In this document: positions 1 to 11,207 of the stretch, piece after piece | Position numbering within the stretch: the first letter of the stretch is position 1 | Layout of the letters: each line of letters starts with the position of its first letter | Assembly: GCA_014529385.2 (NCBI GenBank) | Contig: CM043949.1 | Span: forward strand, 114,393,477 to 114,457,476 | From: Adiantum capillus-veneris | Lineage: Eukaryota > Streptophyta > Polypodiopsida > Polypodiales > Pteridaceae | Reading direction: 5' to 3' | Length of the DNA: 64,000 bases | Position numbers and translations under genes: made by a program | Notes under the pieces: generated by a model | The model's input: only the letters and a program-made list of their open reading frames with translations | The model's database searches: none | Told to the model about the DNA's origin: nothing

Positions 1-1
1 T

Positions 2-1078
2 TCAGAGAAGCCGCAAATAGATATACCCCCAGTGTCGTTCGCTAAATTGGAGACACAATCCAGAGCAGAGCTGAGTGGTGAAGATGATTTTCAGATAAAC
101 ATTACAGATGCAGACACAGTGCATATGGTCCAGCTATCAAAAGCTGAAGAAGATGCACTGAAAGAAAAGATCACACAAGAGGTGGATGAGCAGTGGAAGG
201 CCACGATGGATTGGGAGTTGAGAGTTCTTCACTCTGTCAACATTACTCAACTCACTCCCAATCAGATCAATGCGCAATGGCATCAACAATCCTTGCCATA
301 CCCCTTGATAAAGGTGGAGTTACTCCAAGTAAAAGAAAGGCTGTACGCAGACATGCAAACATATGGCGCAAATAAAAACCACCCAGAGTGGAGGTTGAGC
401 TGGTTGAACAAGAATCTGAGGTATTTGATTTTGTTCACAAGAGCATCTGCAGCCTTGCAAAGAGATCCCACTTTTTGTCCTGTACCAAGAGTAAGGACTT
501 GGCAGGAGCATGAGGCACTGACGAAGAAGCGGTCAACCTTACTGATCTACCCAAGACTTCCAGTTCCAGAGAAAGAACAAGCCACATAGGAATACATGGT
601 GAAAACCCTAATGGGCGCCATGTATTTCTTCAAGAGTCTACCAAATCTCTCTTGTGCAATGTTATATAAGATATGCCAAATGCTCCTCACTTGTATTGAA
701 GTATTTCATAAGCCAGAGCGAGCAGGCGCCCCATGGATATCATTCCTCGAGGGAAAAAAAGGGTTATGCTATGATCTCAGTGGTCAGCCTTCCGAAGAGG
801 TCCTCTATGGCTTCTACGCTCAGTGTATGCTCTTACTATCACATAATATGTTGGTGTGCAAGAAAGTTTTCTACATGGGATTCTTCACTTGACGAACGAA
901 GATATTTGCACCAGTGATCAGCAACCTCACCTCAAGATTTGTAGGCTACTCAACGGTGGAGATGAAGAATAGAGTGACCGTGCACTTTTTGCAAGTGCCA
1001 GAGAAAGAAAGAAAAATCGGATACCAAAAGACACTAAAGATGCTTAAGGACCGCCTCGCCAGCTGCCCGCGAGCCTGA
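2..1078 (+). pseudogene. Decayed unknown ORF at the 3' end of a truncated LTR retrotransposon (E0)
   Basis: One reading frame runs from the window edge to a stop at 1076-1078 and is broken only by stops at 587-589 and 890-892. The three open pieces share a frame and have protein-like composition, so I read them as one gene of at least 350 codons whose start is outside the window. I see no protease, RT, RNase H, integrase or chromodomain motif. The middle piece is rich in W, H and N (residues near WRLSWLNKNLRYL), and the end is basic (QVPEKERKIGYQKTLKMLKD). The frame ends about 45 bp before a polypurine tract and LTR start, where gypsy elements normally end with integrase or chromodomain. It could be a captured host gene or an extra retrotransposon ORF. 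I do not recognise the family. Confidence 0.5.
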
Positions 1079-1108
1079 AGACTATGTTGTGTCAAAGGAG
1101 GACACAAG

Positions 1109-1123
1109 CGAGGAGGGGGGGAA
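1109..1123 (+). other. Polypurine tract of E0
   Basis: A purine run (gcgaggagggggggaa) lies directly before a TGTTAG LTR start. This is the usual plus-strand primer of plant LTR retrotransposons and fixes the element as + strand. Confidence 0.75.
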
Positions 1124-1592
1124 TGTTAGCAGCAAGCTATCATCGATATCATTTTTCGAAGTTCTCTTTGTAAAACACTTATTATTTTGATTAATCGAGA
1201 ATATTGTAACTCCTATTTTTTCTCGGATAAACTCTATATCAATGAGCCGGGGCTACAAGCTTCCAGATTGTATCAACCTGTCATTACCCATCTTTGGTAG
1301 AACTCCAGATTATTAGTTTTGACCACCCAAAAACCTTGCCTAAGGTATAAAAGCCAATTTCTCTAAGTTTTTTATAAGTTTGGATAATGAAATACACAGT
1401 GTGATCTAACGGCACTCACTCCTCTCCTTCTCGCGCTTCCTACTCCCTCCCCGGTTGTCACATTGCACTCGTGTTTGTTGCATTGCAACCGCAGGTAAGA
1501 GCTCTATGCATTGACGTAAGCAATTCACAGTAATTTGTAGCTTTTGTGGTCGCCGACCTGCGGCTTAATTTCATCATAACTAGGAATTTACA
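1124..1592 (+). repeat. 3' LTR of truncated element E0
   Basis: The LTR starts with TGTTAGCAGC right after the polypurine tract and most likely ends with TTTACA near 1592 (1598 is also possible), giving TGT...ACA ends. A TATA box (tataaaag, 1346-1353) sits at about 220 bp, with pyrimidine-rich R/U5 sequence after it. The matching 5' LTR lies outside the window, so neither the end nor the target-site duplication can be confirmed. Confidence 0.65.
1346..1353 (+). promoter_or_regulatory. TATA box of the E0 LTR
   Basis: TATAAAAG in the mid LTR, with transcription expected about 30 bp downstream. It is placed by its position in the LTR and by sequence only. Confidence 0.5.
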
Positions 1593-3125
1593 CTTTCAAA
1601 TAAAAAACTAAGCATGGCAGGGTATTGGGGCATCATTGCTACGCATTTAGATGCATTCTGGGTCGAAAACGACTAGGTCAAAAATCCACTATTGTTAATA
1701 ATCGCAATTTTGGAACTTGACTTAAAGTGGGGTTTGAGACCATAAGCATGTGTGCTTAGGTCTTATAAACATGTCCTAGAAGTTTCATTACGTTTGGATG
1801 TCATTTGATGCTGTAACGGATGTGATTTGTTTGCCGATGAGCGATTGGCTTTTGGTGATTTTAGTCACTTGAGTGTAGCTTGAGTTAGATGCGAGTTGTT
1901 AGTTGTTTTCCGAGAGATTGACACCCTCTTGTAGCCTCTATGCACTAGTCGAGTAATCGTCATCCCATGGATTGACAAATTAATCATGGTTCTCGCTAAT
2001 ACTGCAATAAGATAGGATGGTGAGGTTAGACATGCGTCCCACATAGTGTCCCTACAATGAGACAAATAAGTTGCTCATAAGATGCATACTTGTGCTTTGG
2101 GGACATCAAAAAACAATTTTTGTCTCCTTTCACTTGACAACAAGAGTAAGGAGATGACCTTAAATGTGTTACTTTTCTTCTTGATTATACTAAGGTAGCC
2201 ATGAGCTTGTGCTATTGACAATGGCTTGTAGGCGTAAAAAAGGTGTAGATTACAAGTACATGTCAAAAGTTAGATTCCTTAAAGCACCTTGCATGTAGGG
2301 ACATGCAGCAAGTAAAAGAGTGAAATCACATTCTGTCTTCTCTTGAAAATAGAAATAATGGTATTTTCAAGAAAATCCTTTTTGTTGTGGAATAACTAAG
2401 TGCGTTCATCTTACTAATCATGAAAACAAAGATGGAAATTTAGAATTAGGCACACCTAGGCCATGTTGATAGCACTAACTTAGAGAATTCATCTTTACAA
2501 AAGATGAAGGTAACCAAAAGAAAACTTTACTAGAAGTAAAAATGGAGGTATACTAGGAAGGATGTTTGTAAGGCAAGCATATATGGACTCTGATGAGTCA
2601 AGAGGTTGTGTTGAGAGTGCATGCCCGCTTGTAGGTTGTTGCTACGAAGCTCCCTCTTGGGCTTCTAGGTGTTCCTCATCTTCAACATGTGCACCATGCA
2701 ACCACTCCCATTTGCAAGTTTTATCTTCTTTAAATTGGCAAGAAGGGGAGGTGGTTTGCTGCCACAATGTGCACATGATATCAACTCAAGGTTCCCCTCT
2801 TCACCTATGGAAGAATTAAGAGATAAAGAATGACAAGCAGCAACAACAAGATTTTTTTGACTCCTAAAGACACTCCACTCAGTGGTAAGCCAATGTAATG
2901 TACCCAATATTTTTCAATAAAAACTATTTCATTTACTTTACAAAAATATTTAAGGTTTGCATTTTATTAAGTCAAAGATCATTCTAATGGAACGATCAGA
3001 TAAAAACTGGGACTCTAGAACTATTAAACATTACCTTATTCACTTGAAAACAATACTTTGATATGGGAAACCTAAGCCTAAGGACTGTATGTAAAGATAA
3101 GAATTGACCCTTAAGAAAGAAGGAG
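1593..3125. other. Unassigned AT-rich spacer between E0 and E1
   Basis: No conserved domain, long ORF, RNA gene or repeat pair was found here. The last bases (ttaagaaagaaggag) match the 20-bp repeat that continues on the other side of E1 at 13841, so this edge was contiguous with 13839 onward before E1 inserted. Confidence 0.5.
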
Positions 3126-4219
3126 TGAGGCAAGCTTTTCCATGCATGGGAACCCCCCATATATTTTTTCTCTTTTACCAAAAATATTTCCTATTATATA
3201 AGTTACTTTTGATTTTTCTTCCCTTTTTCACAAACATTTTTGCCTTTATTAAATAAATAAGACTTATGCTAATCAATCACGATTTAGCATAAATAAGTAA
3301 GCTTTGTTTGTTGATCTCTCTTTTGACCTTAAGCATTAAATATATATATTTTAAAGTACATTATATTTTTTTTTAGTATTTTCTAATATATTTTTCATGT
3401 ATATATATTATTCCACCCTACCAAATATTTTATTCACTAGTTTTCATTTTCAAACCTCAACCCCACTTTCAAATTTCAATAATACCTCCATCTAGATGAT
3501 TGCCAGTCTTTTCAAAACTCTAGGTCATGTTTTCATACACATGAAGGAGCTTACACTTGAAGGCAAGAGAGAAGTCCACTCAAAGGGGACCACCAAAAGA
3601 CCTTTGCAACCACAAATAATACATTATTTGGATGAATTTTTTAAGTAGAGAAGAATCCCGAATATGAAGGAGTGTTCAACATCAAAGATGTAGCTCGTGA
3701 GCTCAACTTTTAGCTCAATTTTTTCAGAATTTTTGGATGTATGAACGCGGAGCTATGATTTTTGTGGTGGACACCAGTTTTCTCGTGTAATGGTGACACG
3801 GGCCATCCCCAATTTTCTTCCCTCTAGAATGGCTATAGTTCTATAAGTCTTCAAGCATGATTACAAGAGACAAGGATCTTATAATGAGGTCTTCGCTAGT
3901 CTAGAGTGATTCTATCACCATTTTTGGAGGATCCATCCTCATCAACAACTATCCACCTTCGACAACCTCTCTTATAAATTTCTTACCTCTCTCTTCTCTC
4001 CCTAATAAGCTTATGTCTAGCCGAAGCTAGACTATTGTAAATATCTCCTATCCTCTACATCCTACCCACATTCTCTCTTATTCTCTCTCTATTGACTCTG
4101 GTATTTAAATAATAAGGAGACAAGATGGGAGCCACAATCACATGCACCCCATTTTCCTAGTCACCGGAGTGGGTCACTCGCTTCAATTAGAAATATTGCT
4201 AAATCCTCTCCTGCTTCCC

Positions 4220-4227
4220 TATATAAG
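4220..4227 (+). promoter_or_regulatory. TATA box of the E1 5' LTR
   Basis: TATATAAG preceded by a CT-rich stretch; the same box is at 13004-13010 in the 3' LTR. It lies about 1.1 kb into the LTR, so U3 is long. Confidence 0.55.
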
Positions 4228-4959
4228 GAGGCCATGAGAGCTCGCTTGGGGGAGAGAATACACACACATACACACACACACACACCTATCCATACACACC
4301 CTTGTGCTACGTGCTTGTAGCATGAACCCTAATCACATAATCACAACACCATCACCATGCACAAAAGATGAGCACCACACCACCACATCACTTGTAATTA
4401 AGGGTTGAAGGCACAATTTGAAGAAGAAGAAGGGTGGACACACTCATGACATTCCTCGCCATCAACTCCCATCTCTCCATTATGCCTCCTACGATCTTGT
4501 TCCCTTCTCATCTTTTTTCCATACGCTACCTATTGTATTCATCTTTTGCAAGCAATCAACACACTCCATCGTGGTGCCATACCTTGTGTCGCTTTGGATA
4601 CATCTCATTGTGAGTATGGTATATGATTTTTCCTTGCCATTTTTTTCTGCTTATGTTAAGGTGTGCTGATTTTCCAACATACACACACACACACTCTCTC
4701 TCTCTCTCCCTTTCATATTCCTATCATCTTGCTACTTCCATCTTGAGGTGTGCGGATTCGCCACCTCTTGTATGAGAAGTGAGCCTACTCGCAAGTTTCC
4801 CCGACTTCATTATCTTCCTTACTACATGCACGAGTAGCGAGCCCATTCTCACTAATTCACCACTCCTCTCACCTTATTCTCCGACCACCCCATTCCACAT
4901 TTGGGCGTGGATCTTGAAATTGTTTTCCATGGCATGTTTCATTGTGTATATGTATGCGT

Positions 4960-4990
4960 CCTAACCGCATATCTTGCTAGGTGGTGCCCC
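4960..4990 (+). other. U5 stem-loop followed by GGTGGTGCCCC (E1 5' LTR)
   Basis: cctaac...gctagg can pair across a 10-base loop with one mismatch; the 3' LTR copy (13724-13754) reads cctagc...gctagg and pairs perfectly over six bases. A TGGTGCCCC motif like the primer-binding site follows at once. The same layout occurs in the E2 LTRs and in the reversed LTR at 5841-5872. Confidence 0.55.
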
Positions 4991-5076
4991 TATTGTGTAT
5001 CCCCCATGATGAGGCCATTGTGCATGGTCTTGGTGTAGAGGCCACTGGGTCTATTTTTTCACTTCCGCCTCTCATT

Positions 5077-5094
5077 TGGTGCCCCCACTGAGGA
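5077..5094 (+). other. Primer-binding site of E1
   Basis: TGGTGCCCCCACTGAGGA begins two bases after the LTR. It is not the initiator-Met type (TGGTATCAGAGC). E2 has the near-identical TGGTGCCCCCATAGAGGA at the same 2-bp spacing, so both use the same tRNA, which I cannot name with confidence. Confidence 0.75.
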
Positions 5095-5122
5095 CGGCTC
5101 TTGAAACCTTTAGTTTACAAGG

Positions 5123-5561
5123 ATGACATGTTTACTTATCTTCATGGACGAGTGGCTTCTTGAATTCTCTAATTGGACCACTGAAGAGGAGGAGCTTCAA
5201 GAAGGTTTGACGCAAGTCATCAAGACACTCTTGCCAGGGTGTTATATTGTTAGCATAGAAGAAGTGGTAAGACCCTCTTTCCCTACTCAAATTGTTTACA
5301 TTTCTCATCATCCCCGCAAGCTTAAAAGCAAGGCACAAGCTGCATCATGCTCACATTGTAGCCAAAAACCGCACCTTCGACATGAGTGCAACCCAAAATG
5401 AAGAAAAGGCCATCATTTTCTCCCTCGATATCCACACAGGCGTTCTCACAAAGATAGGCTTTCAAGTAGCACCAGGCTTCTATACATCTACGTCCCCATC
5501 TTTGCCAGCTATTCCACCTACGCCCACAACAAGCCTTCACAACTTGAGGAAGCTACTATGA
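5123..5561 (+). pseudogene. Pre-gag ORF1 of E1, frameshifted
   Basis: The N-terminal part (MDEWLLEFSNWTTEEEE) matches E2's 147-aa ORF (MDEWLKEFSNWRTKEEE). After about residue 65 the similarity moves to another frame, which carries a DMS...EEKAI..LDIH segment like E2's SMS...EEEIL..DIH segment. A frameshift near 5335 therefore breaks the gene here. It lies just after the primer-binding site and 3.5 kb before gag. The function is unknown. Tat/Ogre elements are known to carry an ORF upstream of gag, which fits the lineage. The protein is acidic, with no zinc-finger, protease or signal peptide motif that I can see. Confidence 0.55.
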
Positions 5562-5779
5562 ACGCGTGGTCCCTCCCTCTCCCTTGCACCAAAAGATTCA
5601 AGGGTTTTCCAGCGAGGACGACAATCACCCCGTCTCCAAAACAAAAGGGTAAATCCTCCAAAGTCTTTCTATACCTCACTCTCATCTCATGAGCCAGAAA
5701 CTAGTGAGGCGGTCCGGGGCGGGCAACAAGAAGAGTGGCCTCTAAGCACCCTTGTAGGCTCCCGTGCTGCTCAATTGGG

Positions 5780-5878
5780 TTGGGGTTGGAAAACACAACA
5801 AACACACACACAAACCCGCAACCTAAACCTACACAAATTTGGGGCACCACCTAGTTTTGGATGCAAACTAGGACGCGT

Positions 5879-5962
<84 letters not shown>

Positions 5963-8215
5963 CTCGGGCTGCTTTGAAATGTATCGGCAATGATCAAGAA
6001 AACACAATTATATATGTAAGAAAGAGAGAGAAGAGGGAGGGGATGCTTGTTGCATTAATACCTTCTTACAAATCTTTCATGACCGATCAAAGTGAGATTA
6101 GTATTTGTTCAACATATCTTGAGTAAATTTCACCACGACACATCACAAGAAAAGCCACCCCAATCACTGTCTTAAGGCCAAGGGAGTCCTCTCCACCCTG
6201 TCGCCCTCTTACAATATGTGGGATTTATGGCTAAATTGATGACAACACCCAGACACAAGCTATCAAGAACTAAAAATATCACCAAGACACTTACACATCA
6301 ATGTTGTCCATTACTTCACGTTGGAAGAGAGACAAAGTATACAAGCTTAGTCCAAATTCACCTTCCTTAATTCAGCAAATGTTGGGCTTACACTAGTAGG
6401 AGGAATGATAGGTTTTCCACTCTCAATTGAATGATCGCTCTCTCTCTTACAATGGCATAGAGTTCCCGTGCTAATCACCCCTATTACAACACATGCACAA
6501 GCATACGACAATGAGCTTCCACTCAAGAGCTCCTTCTAGAGAGGTTGAGCTTGGCTTCTCAAGCTATAGCATAGTGCTCTTGCTTATGGCTCTCCCTTTT
6601 TGTGCTAGCTACACCTTCCTTTTATAGCAATTTTGAGGGCTAGGGTTACTCCTCTAACCATGGTTGGGTTAGATTTTCAGCACTTTTCTAATTTCTTTTT
6701 CTTGGAATTATCAAGAAGTTGGTGGGGATATATGAATAAGAGAGAGAGGAGAGAAGTGGAGGTGATAGGACTTTTCATACTAAGTTAGTGTTAGTAAATT
6801 AGTAGAGTTAGTTTTTTTATTGATTTACAAATGGAATTGGATATTTACAATGAGAGTATCCATGTAGGATACAAATAAGGAAGAAAAAACTCTTAATAGG
6901 TAAGAAACATGGATTTCTTACAAATGTCGATGCTCCAAGTGTCTTGAGTAGGGTCAATTTTGACTCTTGTTGACGGTCCACTAGCTTTGACGGTACGTTT
7001 TTTCTCCACTCTTGACCTTCCTTAGGAGCCAAGGTAAGTGAACATGAGTAATCAATCACCATGATGCTGTCTTTCAAGAGAAGAGGCTGAATTTTGTGGT
7101 TTTTTTGATAAATATGGGTAATATGGAAGAGAAAAAATGAGACTAGGTGGTCAATTTTGGAATGAAAGTGTGTGTAAGAGACATGAGTTCACCATGGTTT
7201 CTCTTATTCTTCAAGGTTGAGAAGAAGGTGAGTAGGGTGCAGAGAGGAGTCGTGAGAGAAGTGGGGATGATGAGTGGAGAGGTGTGTGTAAAAGAGGAAA
7301 ATGGTAAAGTGGAAGAGGGAGTGTGGATGCACAGCATGGGCAAACTGGGGTCCACCAATAAAATCATAGCTCACAGCTCGTAGCTTAAAAAAATGTGAAA
7401 AAATTTGAGGTAAACTTTCAACCCATGAGCTACAACTTTTGTTTGTATCACCTTTTCAAATTCGGGGAGCATGTGATCTTTAAAAATTCGGCAAAACCGA
7501 CTGTTTTTTCCACTGCACAAGGTCCTTGTGAGGTCCTTCTTTGGATGATTCTTTTGAATACCTCCAAGAGTGAGCTCCCCATGGTGCATGCATGCATTCC
7601 ACATACCCTTGACCTTATTTGGTAGGTCTATAGTTGAAGATATTGTTGAGATCATGATATAAGTGAATAGTACAACTAAGAAAATCAAATATTGAGGGGT
7701 CTAAAAAAATATGTTCATGTCAAATATAAATAATATAGGTGGAAAAAATATAAAGGAGTCAAAATAAATCTCTCTCATTATAAGTCTACCATAAAAAGAT
7801 GAATATTTTTGGTGTTCTAATTTATGAGAGTAAAAGAGAATAGATGTAGGAAGGAAAAATCACAATAGTGAAAAAATATACACATAAATAAAACTAGTTT
7901 TTTTGGATTTTTTTTGGAATGGAGTTACACCAAAAATAAGAGAAGCTTGCATGAAATTATTTTTATATGGAATAAAGAGTATGCAAGATGGTAAGAAAAA
8001 ATATGGTAATGGTGAGTCAATGTACATAGCATAAATAACACACCATAGGTAGAAATATTTAAATAAATACCAAAATAATTATGAAAAATCATTTTATTTA
8101 AGACCTATATACAATGAAATATTTACACACAAATGGGACATAATATACTTATATTTTTTATTTTTTAATATTTTTTTGGCTTAACTAGCCCAGTGACTAG
8201 CTAGCTGAGGGTTTT
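5780..8215 (-). mobile_element. Reversed, divergent LTR (solo LTR?) of the E1/E2 family inside E1
   Basis: Read on the minus strand, 7700-7330 matches the U3 of E1's own LTR (agctatgatttt..ggtggaccccag), and 5872-5841 matches the U5 stem-loop and GGTGGTGCCCC of E2's LTR. A TATA box (ctataaaagg, complement near 6620) lies between, in the right order for one LTR. E2's pre-gag region has nothing like it. Both ends are unresolved: by analogy with E2 the U5 end should be near 5750-5780, and the U3 end near 8215. It explains most of the 3.5-kb expansion between the pre-gag ORF and gag. Confidence 0.5.
5881..5960 (+). repeat. (AG)40 microsatellite
   Basis: An uninterrupted AG run of about 80 bp lies a few bases from the U5 stem-loop of the reversed LTR. 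E2's LTRs also have an AG run some 50 bp from the same stem-loop, so the microsatellite site is shared by the family. Confidence 0.9.
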
Positions 8216-8283
8216 TAAGAAGAGTCCCCTAACTGACACACACCTATATACAGTGAAATGGTAGGGATAGCCACAGTGTTTGG

Positions 8284-8799
8284 ATGATTTTGGTAGGGTG
8301 GGTTAACTCACTATGGCAATTACGGAGAGCCGAAAAACGGCTATCACTAGAAACAACAGCATGGATTCTACGTCGTCTACCGAGTGAAGTGGCGGAGCTT
8401 GTCATCAACAAGGTCTTTGACACAGGGTTTGCTTGGAGGAAAAACAAGACCCTCCACCTTCAAGGAGTGTTGCTTGTGAATCAAGGCTATGATGACGACT
8501 TTACAGCTTGCTATGTATCCATCCAACTTGGATTAATACAAGTGGTAAGACTCACCACCTACCTCATCACACTTGTGTGTACACTAGATGGCACTCTATC
8601 TTGCAGGAAAGTGAAGTTTCTCAAAGAGAGAGAGTTCAAGATTTTCCAAGAGCTTGCTAGAGGGGCAGTCCTAGAGCTAGAAGACGAAGACAACCTTGTC
8701 CTGTGGTACTATAAATTTGACCTCGACTACCAAGAGCTCTACACCTCCGACTGTAACCTTCCACCACGAAGGAGAGAGCCTTTCCAAATTATCATGTGA
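8284..8799 (+). CDS. Unknown 171-codon ORF between reversed LTR and gag in E1
   Basis: An open frame of 171 codons, acidic toward the end (LELEDEDNLVLWYYKFDLDYQEL). No recognised domain. It sits where the distal part of a long pre-gag ORF would lie, and its last bases align with E2 just upstream of the conserved segment at 36837. It may be what is left of the C-terminal part of ORF1. Coding status is uncertain because no matching frame was found in E2. Confidence 0.3.
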   Translation: MILVGWVNSLWQLRRAEKRLSLETTAWILRRLPSEVAELVINKVFDTGFAWRKNKTLHLQGVLLVNQGYDDDFTACYVSIQLGLIQVVRLTTYLITLVCTLDGTLSCRKVKFLKEREFKIFQELARGAVLELEDEDNLVLWYYKFDLDYQELYTSDCNLPPRRREPFQIIM

Positions 8800-9023
8800 T
8801 GGACCCAGCCCATCAACCTTTTGCAAGGAACCAAACTTATGCACCACAACGAGTTCAATCAATCAAAGTAATCTTGGACCGCAAGATATTTTATCAGCAG
8901 ATCATTACAACCATGTTTGGTACAGAACGACTGCAAGAGATAAACACCTCTTCTCTACCCTTTATCCTCCCTATGATTAATCATGAAGTATCTTTTAATG
9001 TAGTTATTTTCATCCTTGTATAG
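8796..9023 (+). pseudogene. Conserved pre-gag segment of E1
   Basis: DRKIFYQQIITTMFG...ILP...SFN..IFIL matches E2 at 36837-36604 (DRKIFYQQKIEYMFG...ILP...SFN..IFIL) residue by residue over about 50 positions. In both elements it ends roughly 100-140 bp before the gag ATG. Conservation of protein rather than spacer suggests either an exon-like end of ORF1 or a translated leader. Function unknown. Confidence 0.4.
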
Positions 9024-9120
9024 TATGTTTTCCATCTACCGAGCACCCATGTATTGAATCTCTAATTTTTTTATTTTTTTAAAAAGATTTCTAAGTTGAG
9101 TTAATTTTCTCACTCTCACA

Positions 9121-10419
9121 ATGGCAAGTGTAGCATTTCCAACCTTTACTAGTAAGGTGGGTGAGGATGCTGCAGATTTTCTAGACAACTTGGAAATAGC
9201 ATGTGTCATCTCTGCGAGAGATGATGATGCTTCACGCATGCGTATCTTCCCACTTCTAATGAAGGTGGAGGCAAGATCATGGTACAATGCCTTGGCACAA
9301 GCAACCAAGGAACGGTGGGACTTATTAAGAGCAGCCTTTGTTAAGCGTTTTGGAGAGGGCACAACATCAGAGAAGCTATGGCAATTGTTGACAGAGTTGA
9401 AGCAAGGCAGTATGCTAGAATATGCATCATACGAGTCAAAGTTTGTAGATTTATGGGGGCGATAGGTTGCATCGCTAAGAGAGGATGAGGGGGCACCTGA
9501 TTTCCTAAAAAAAGATCGGTTTGTGGCTGGGTTATGGCCAACTCTTAAAGAGAAGGTGAAGGGAAGGTTTCCTGCTACGTATGAGCTAGCAGTTGAAGTA
9601 GCCTACCTTAAAGACAAGAAGTTGTGCCTACAAGCCAGGAATATCGATGAAGAGGAAACCGTTAGGACCCGACCACTTCTAGAACCACCTACAACAGCCA
9701 CCCAAAGGATTCAACCACAAGAACCAATTGAAGATCAACAAGACTTGCTCAATTGAATCACCAATCAACTTGAGAATCTCTCAGTCCATTTGATACAACA
9801 AGGGCATGCACACAATCGCAACCAAGAGCAAGGGAGAGGAAAACAAAGGCAAAACCAAGAATACCACTGCTACAATTGTGGGGAGGATGGTCATGGCATG
9901 TACTACTGTCCACACCCAAGGAGGCAGAATTTCAATAGAGGAGCCAGGCAAAACCAGGTTTCACCACCGAGAGCAAGACCACCACCACCGAGGGCACCAC
10001 AACAAGCACCACCCGTGCAAATCCTACAACCACCCATTCAACCACAACCACCACCACCACCACAACCTCTCATTCCACCCTTACCCCCACCACTAGTTGG
10101 CAATCAAACAGTAAGCGTCATCACTCTTGAAGGTAAGGGAAAGGAGAAAGTGGAGCAGGATATCAAGGGAGTGGCAAAAGGTAAGACCAAGGTTAAAGAA
10201 GTTGATGCCATAGGGGTAAAACGCGCTAGGCATGGTGAATCTTCCCAAAAGGAAGAAAAGATGAAGTCTAAAGGGGAATCTAGCAAAAAGCCCTCCAAGT
10301 CACGACATAAAATTGACATTTTAGATTTCTCTTTGGGAGAATGTTCTAAACCATATGATTTGGTTCAAGATGTTTCTGTGCAGGGCCCAAAAATCACCTG
10401 CCCCAATTACTCCACCTAG
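9121..10419 (+). pseudogene. gag: gag of E1 (capsid and CCHC nucleocapsid)
   Basis: One frame broken by stops at 9463-9465 and 9754-9756. The first 115 codons carry a Retrotrans_gag-type fold: ARSWYNALAQATKERWDLLRAAFVKRF is followed by a LxxLKQGSMLEYASYESKFVDLW segment. The last part has an intact CCHC knuckle (CYNCGEDGHGMYYC), then a proline/glutamine-rich stretch and a lysine-rich tail. The ATG at 9121 is chosen because E2's gag starts at the matching residue (MVSVSFSTFSG versus MASVAFPTFTS). The protein would form the particle and bind RNA. A one-base shift near 10405 separates it from the protease frame. Confidence 0.8.
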
Positions 10420-10427
10420 CACCTAGG

Positions 10428-11207
10428 GTGAGGAGACAATGGACAAAGATGGTTAGCACTAGACGACCAAAGCCAAAGATAGCTGGGGCTATCTCTGGGA
10501 GGAATCTAGATGACATACTACCAGTGATGGATGCTCACATCAAAGGGCAACATATCTCCAATATCTACATTGATGGTGGCGCACAAATATGTGTCATGAG
10601 TGAAAAAATGATGCACCGTTTGGGTTTAGAGGTGAGTCGGCCGGCACCATGCCGAGCCAAAATGGCAAATAATTTAAAAGTTCAATGTGTTGGTGTCATA
10701 AATGCAGTTAGGATAAAGGCATTCAACACCGAGGTAGATGTGGACATCTTTGTCATGCCACACAAAGGGGAGGGCTATCCTATCATTCTAAGGAGGCCTT
10801 GGCTTATGGCTATGAGAGCTAAGCAGGACTTGGACACCGGCATCATCCAGATGAAGGATGCAAAAGGGAGGCCAATAATTTACGACATGAAGATAGGTCA
10901 ACAACGCGACATGGATCTAGAAACCTCTGAGGATGAGTTTTCTAGTGGTGACTCTTCAACCACTTTAGAGGAGGAGTCAACAGGGAGTGAAGGAAGTGAT
11001 AGCTCCATTGAGGTAATGGGCGTCACATTCAACCACAACAAGGTGGACCCTTCAAATTTTCAACCACAGGTGAAAGTGGTGAAGACACTTCAACTACCCC
11101 TATGGCACGAGATTGGTGGAAGACGACCAAAAGTTATATTGACGACCACTTGGCAAGTCCTTTCTAGAGAAAGACTCATGCAGAGAAATGAAATTGAGGT
11201 CTACTAG
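10428..11207 (+). pseudogene. Aspartic protease region of E1
   Basis: The active-site triplet reads D-G-G in IYIDGGAQICVMSEKMM, as in E2 (VYIDGGAQICIMS). The downstream flap/wall motif is ILRRPWL, where E2 keeps ILGIPWL, so a glycine has been lost. An acidic serine-rich linker (SEDEFSSGDSSTTLEEES) follows, as in E2 between protease and RT, but here the frame stops at 11205-11207 and no RT follows. In the family it would cut the Gag polyprotein. The frame is shifted relative to gag. Confidence 0.75.

Larger units (their letters stand above)
3126..5074 (+). repeat. 5' LTR of E1
   Basis: It begins TGAGGCAAGC and ends CCGCCTCTCA and matches 11910-13838 along its whole length. Visible differences are single bases and a longer (CA)n run after the TATA box. 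The TATA box (tatataag) is at 4220-4227. ORFs found in both LTR copies after the TATA box are explained by the duplicated sequence. Confidence 0.9.

Noticed and set aside
2562..2907. Overlapping ORFs on both strands at 2.6-2.9 kb
   Set aside because: Short, composition not protein-like, and no family resemblance.
4418..4964. ORFs repeated at 13190-13728 (MKKKKGGHTHDIPRH...)
   Set aside because: They recur only because the two LTRs of E1 are copies; no sign of coding beyond the duplication.
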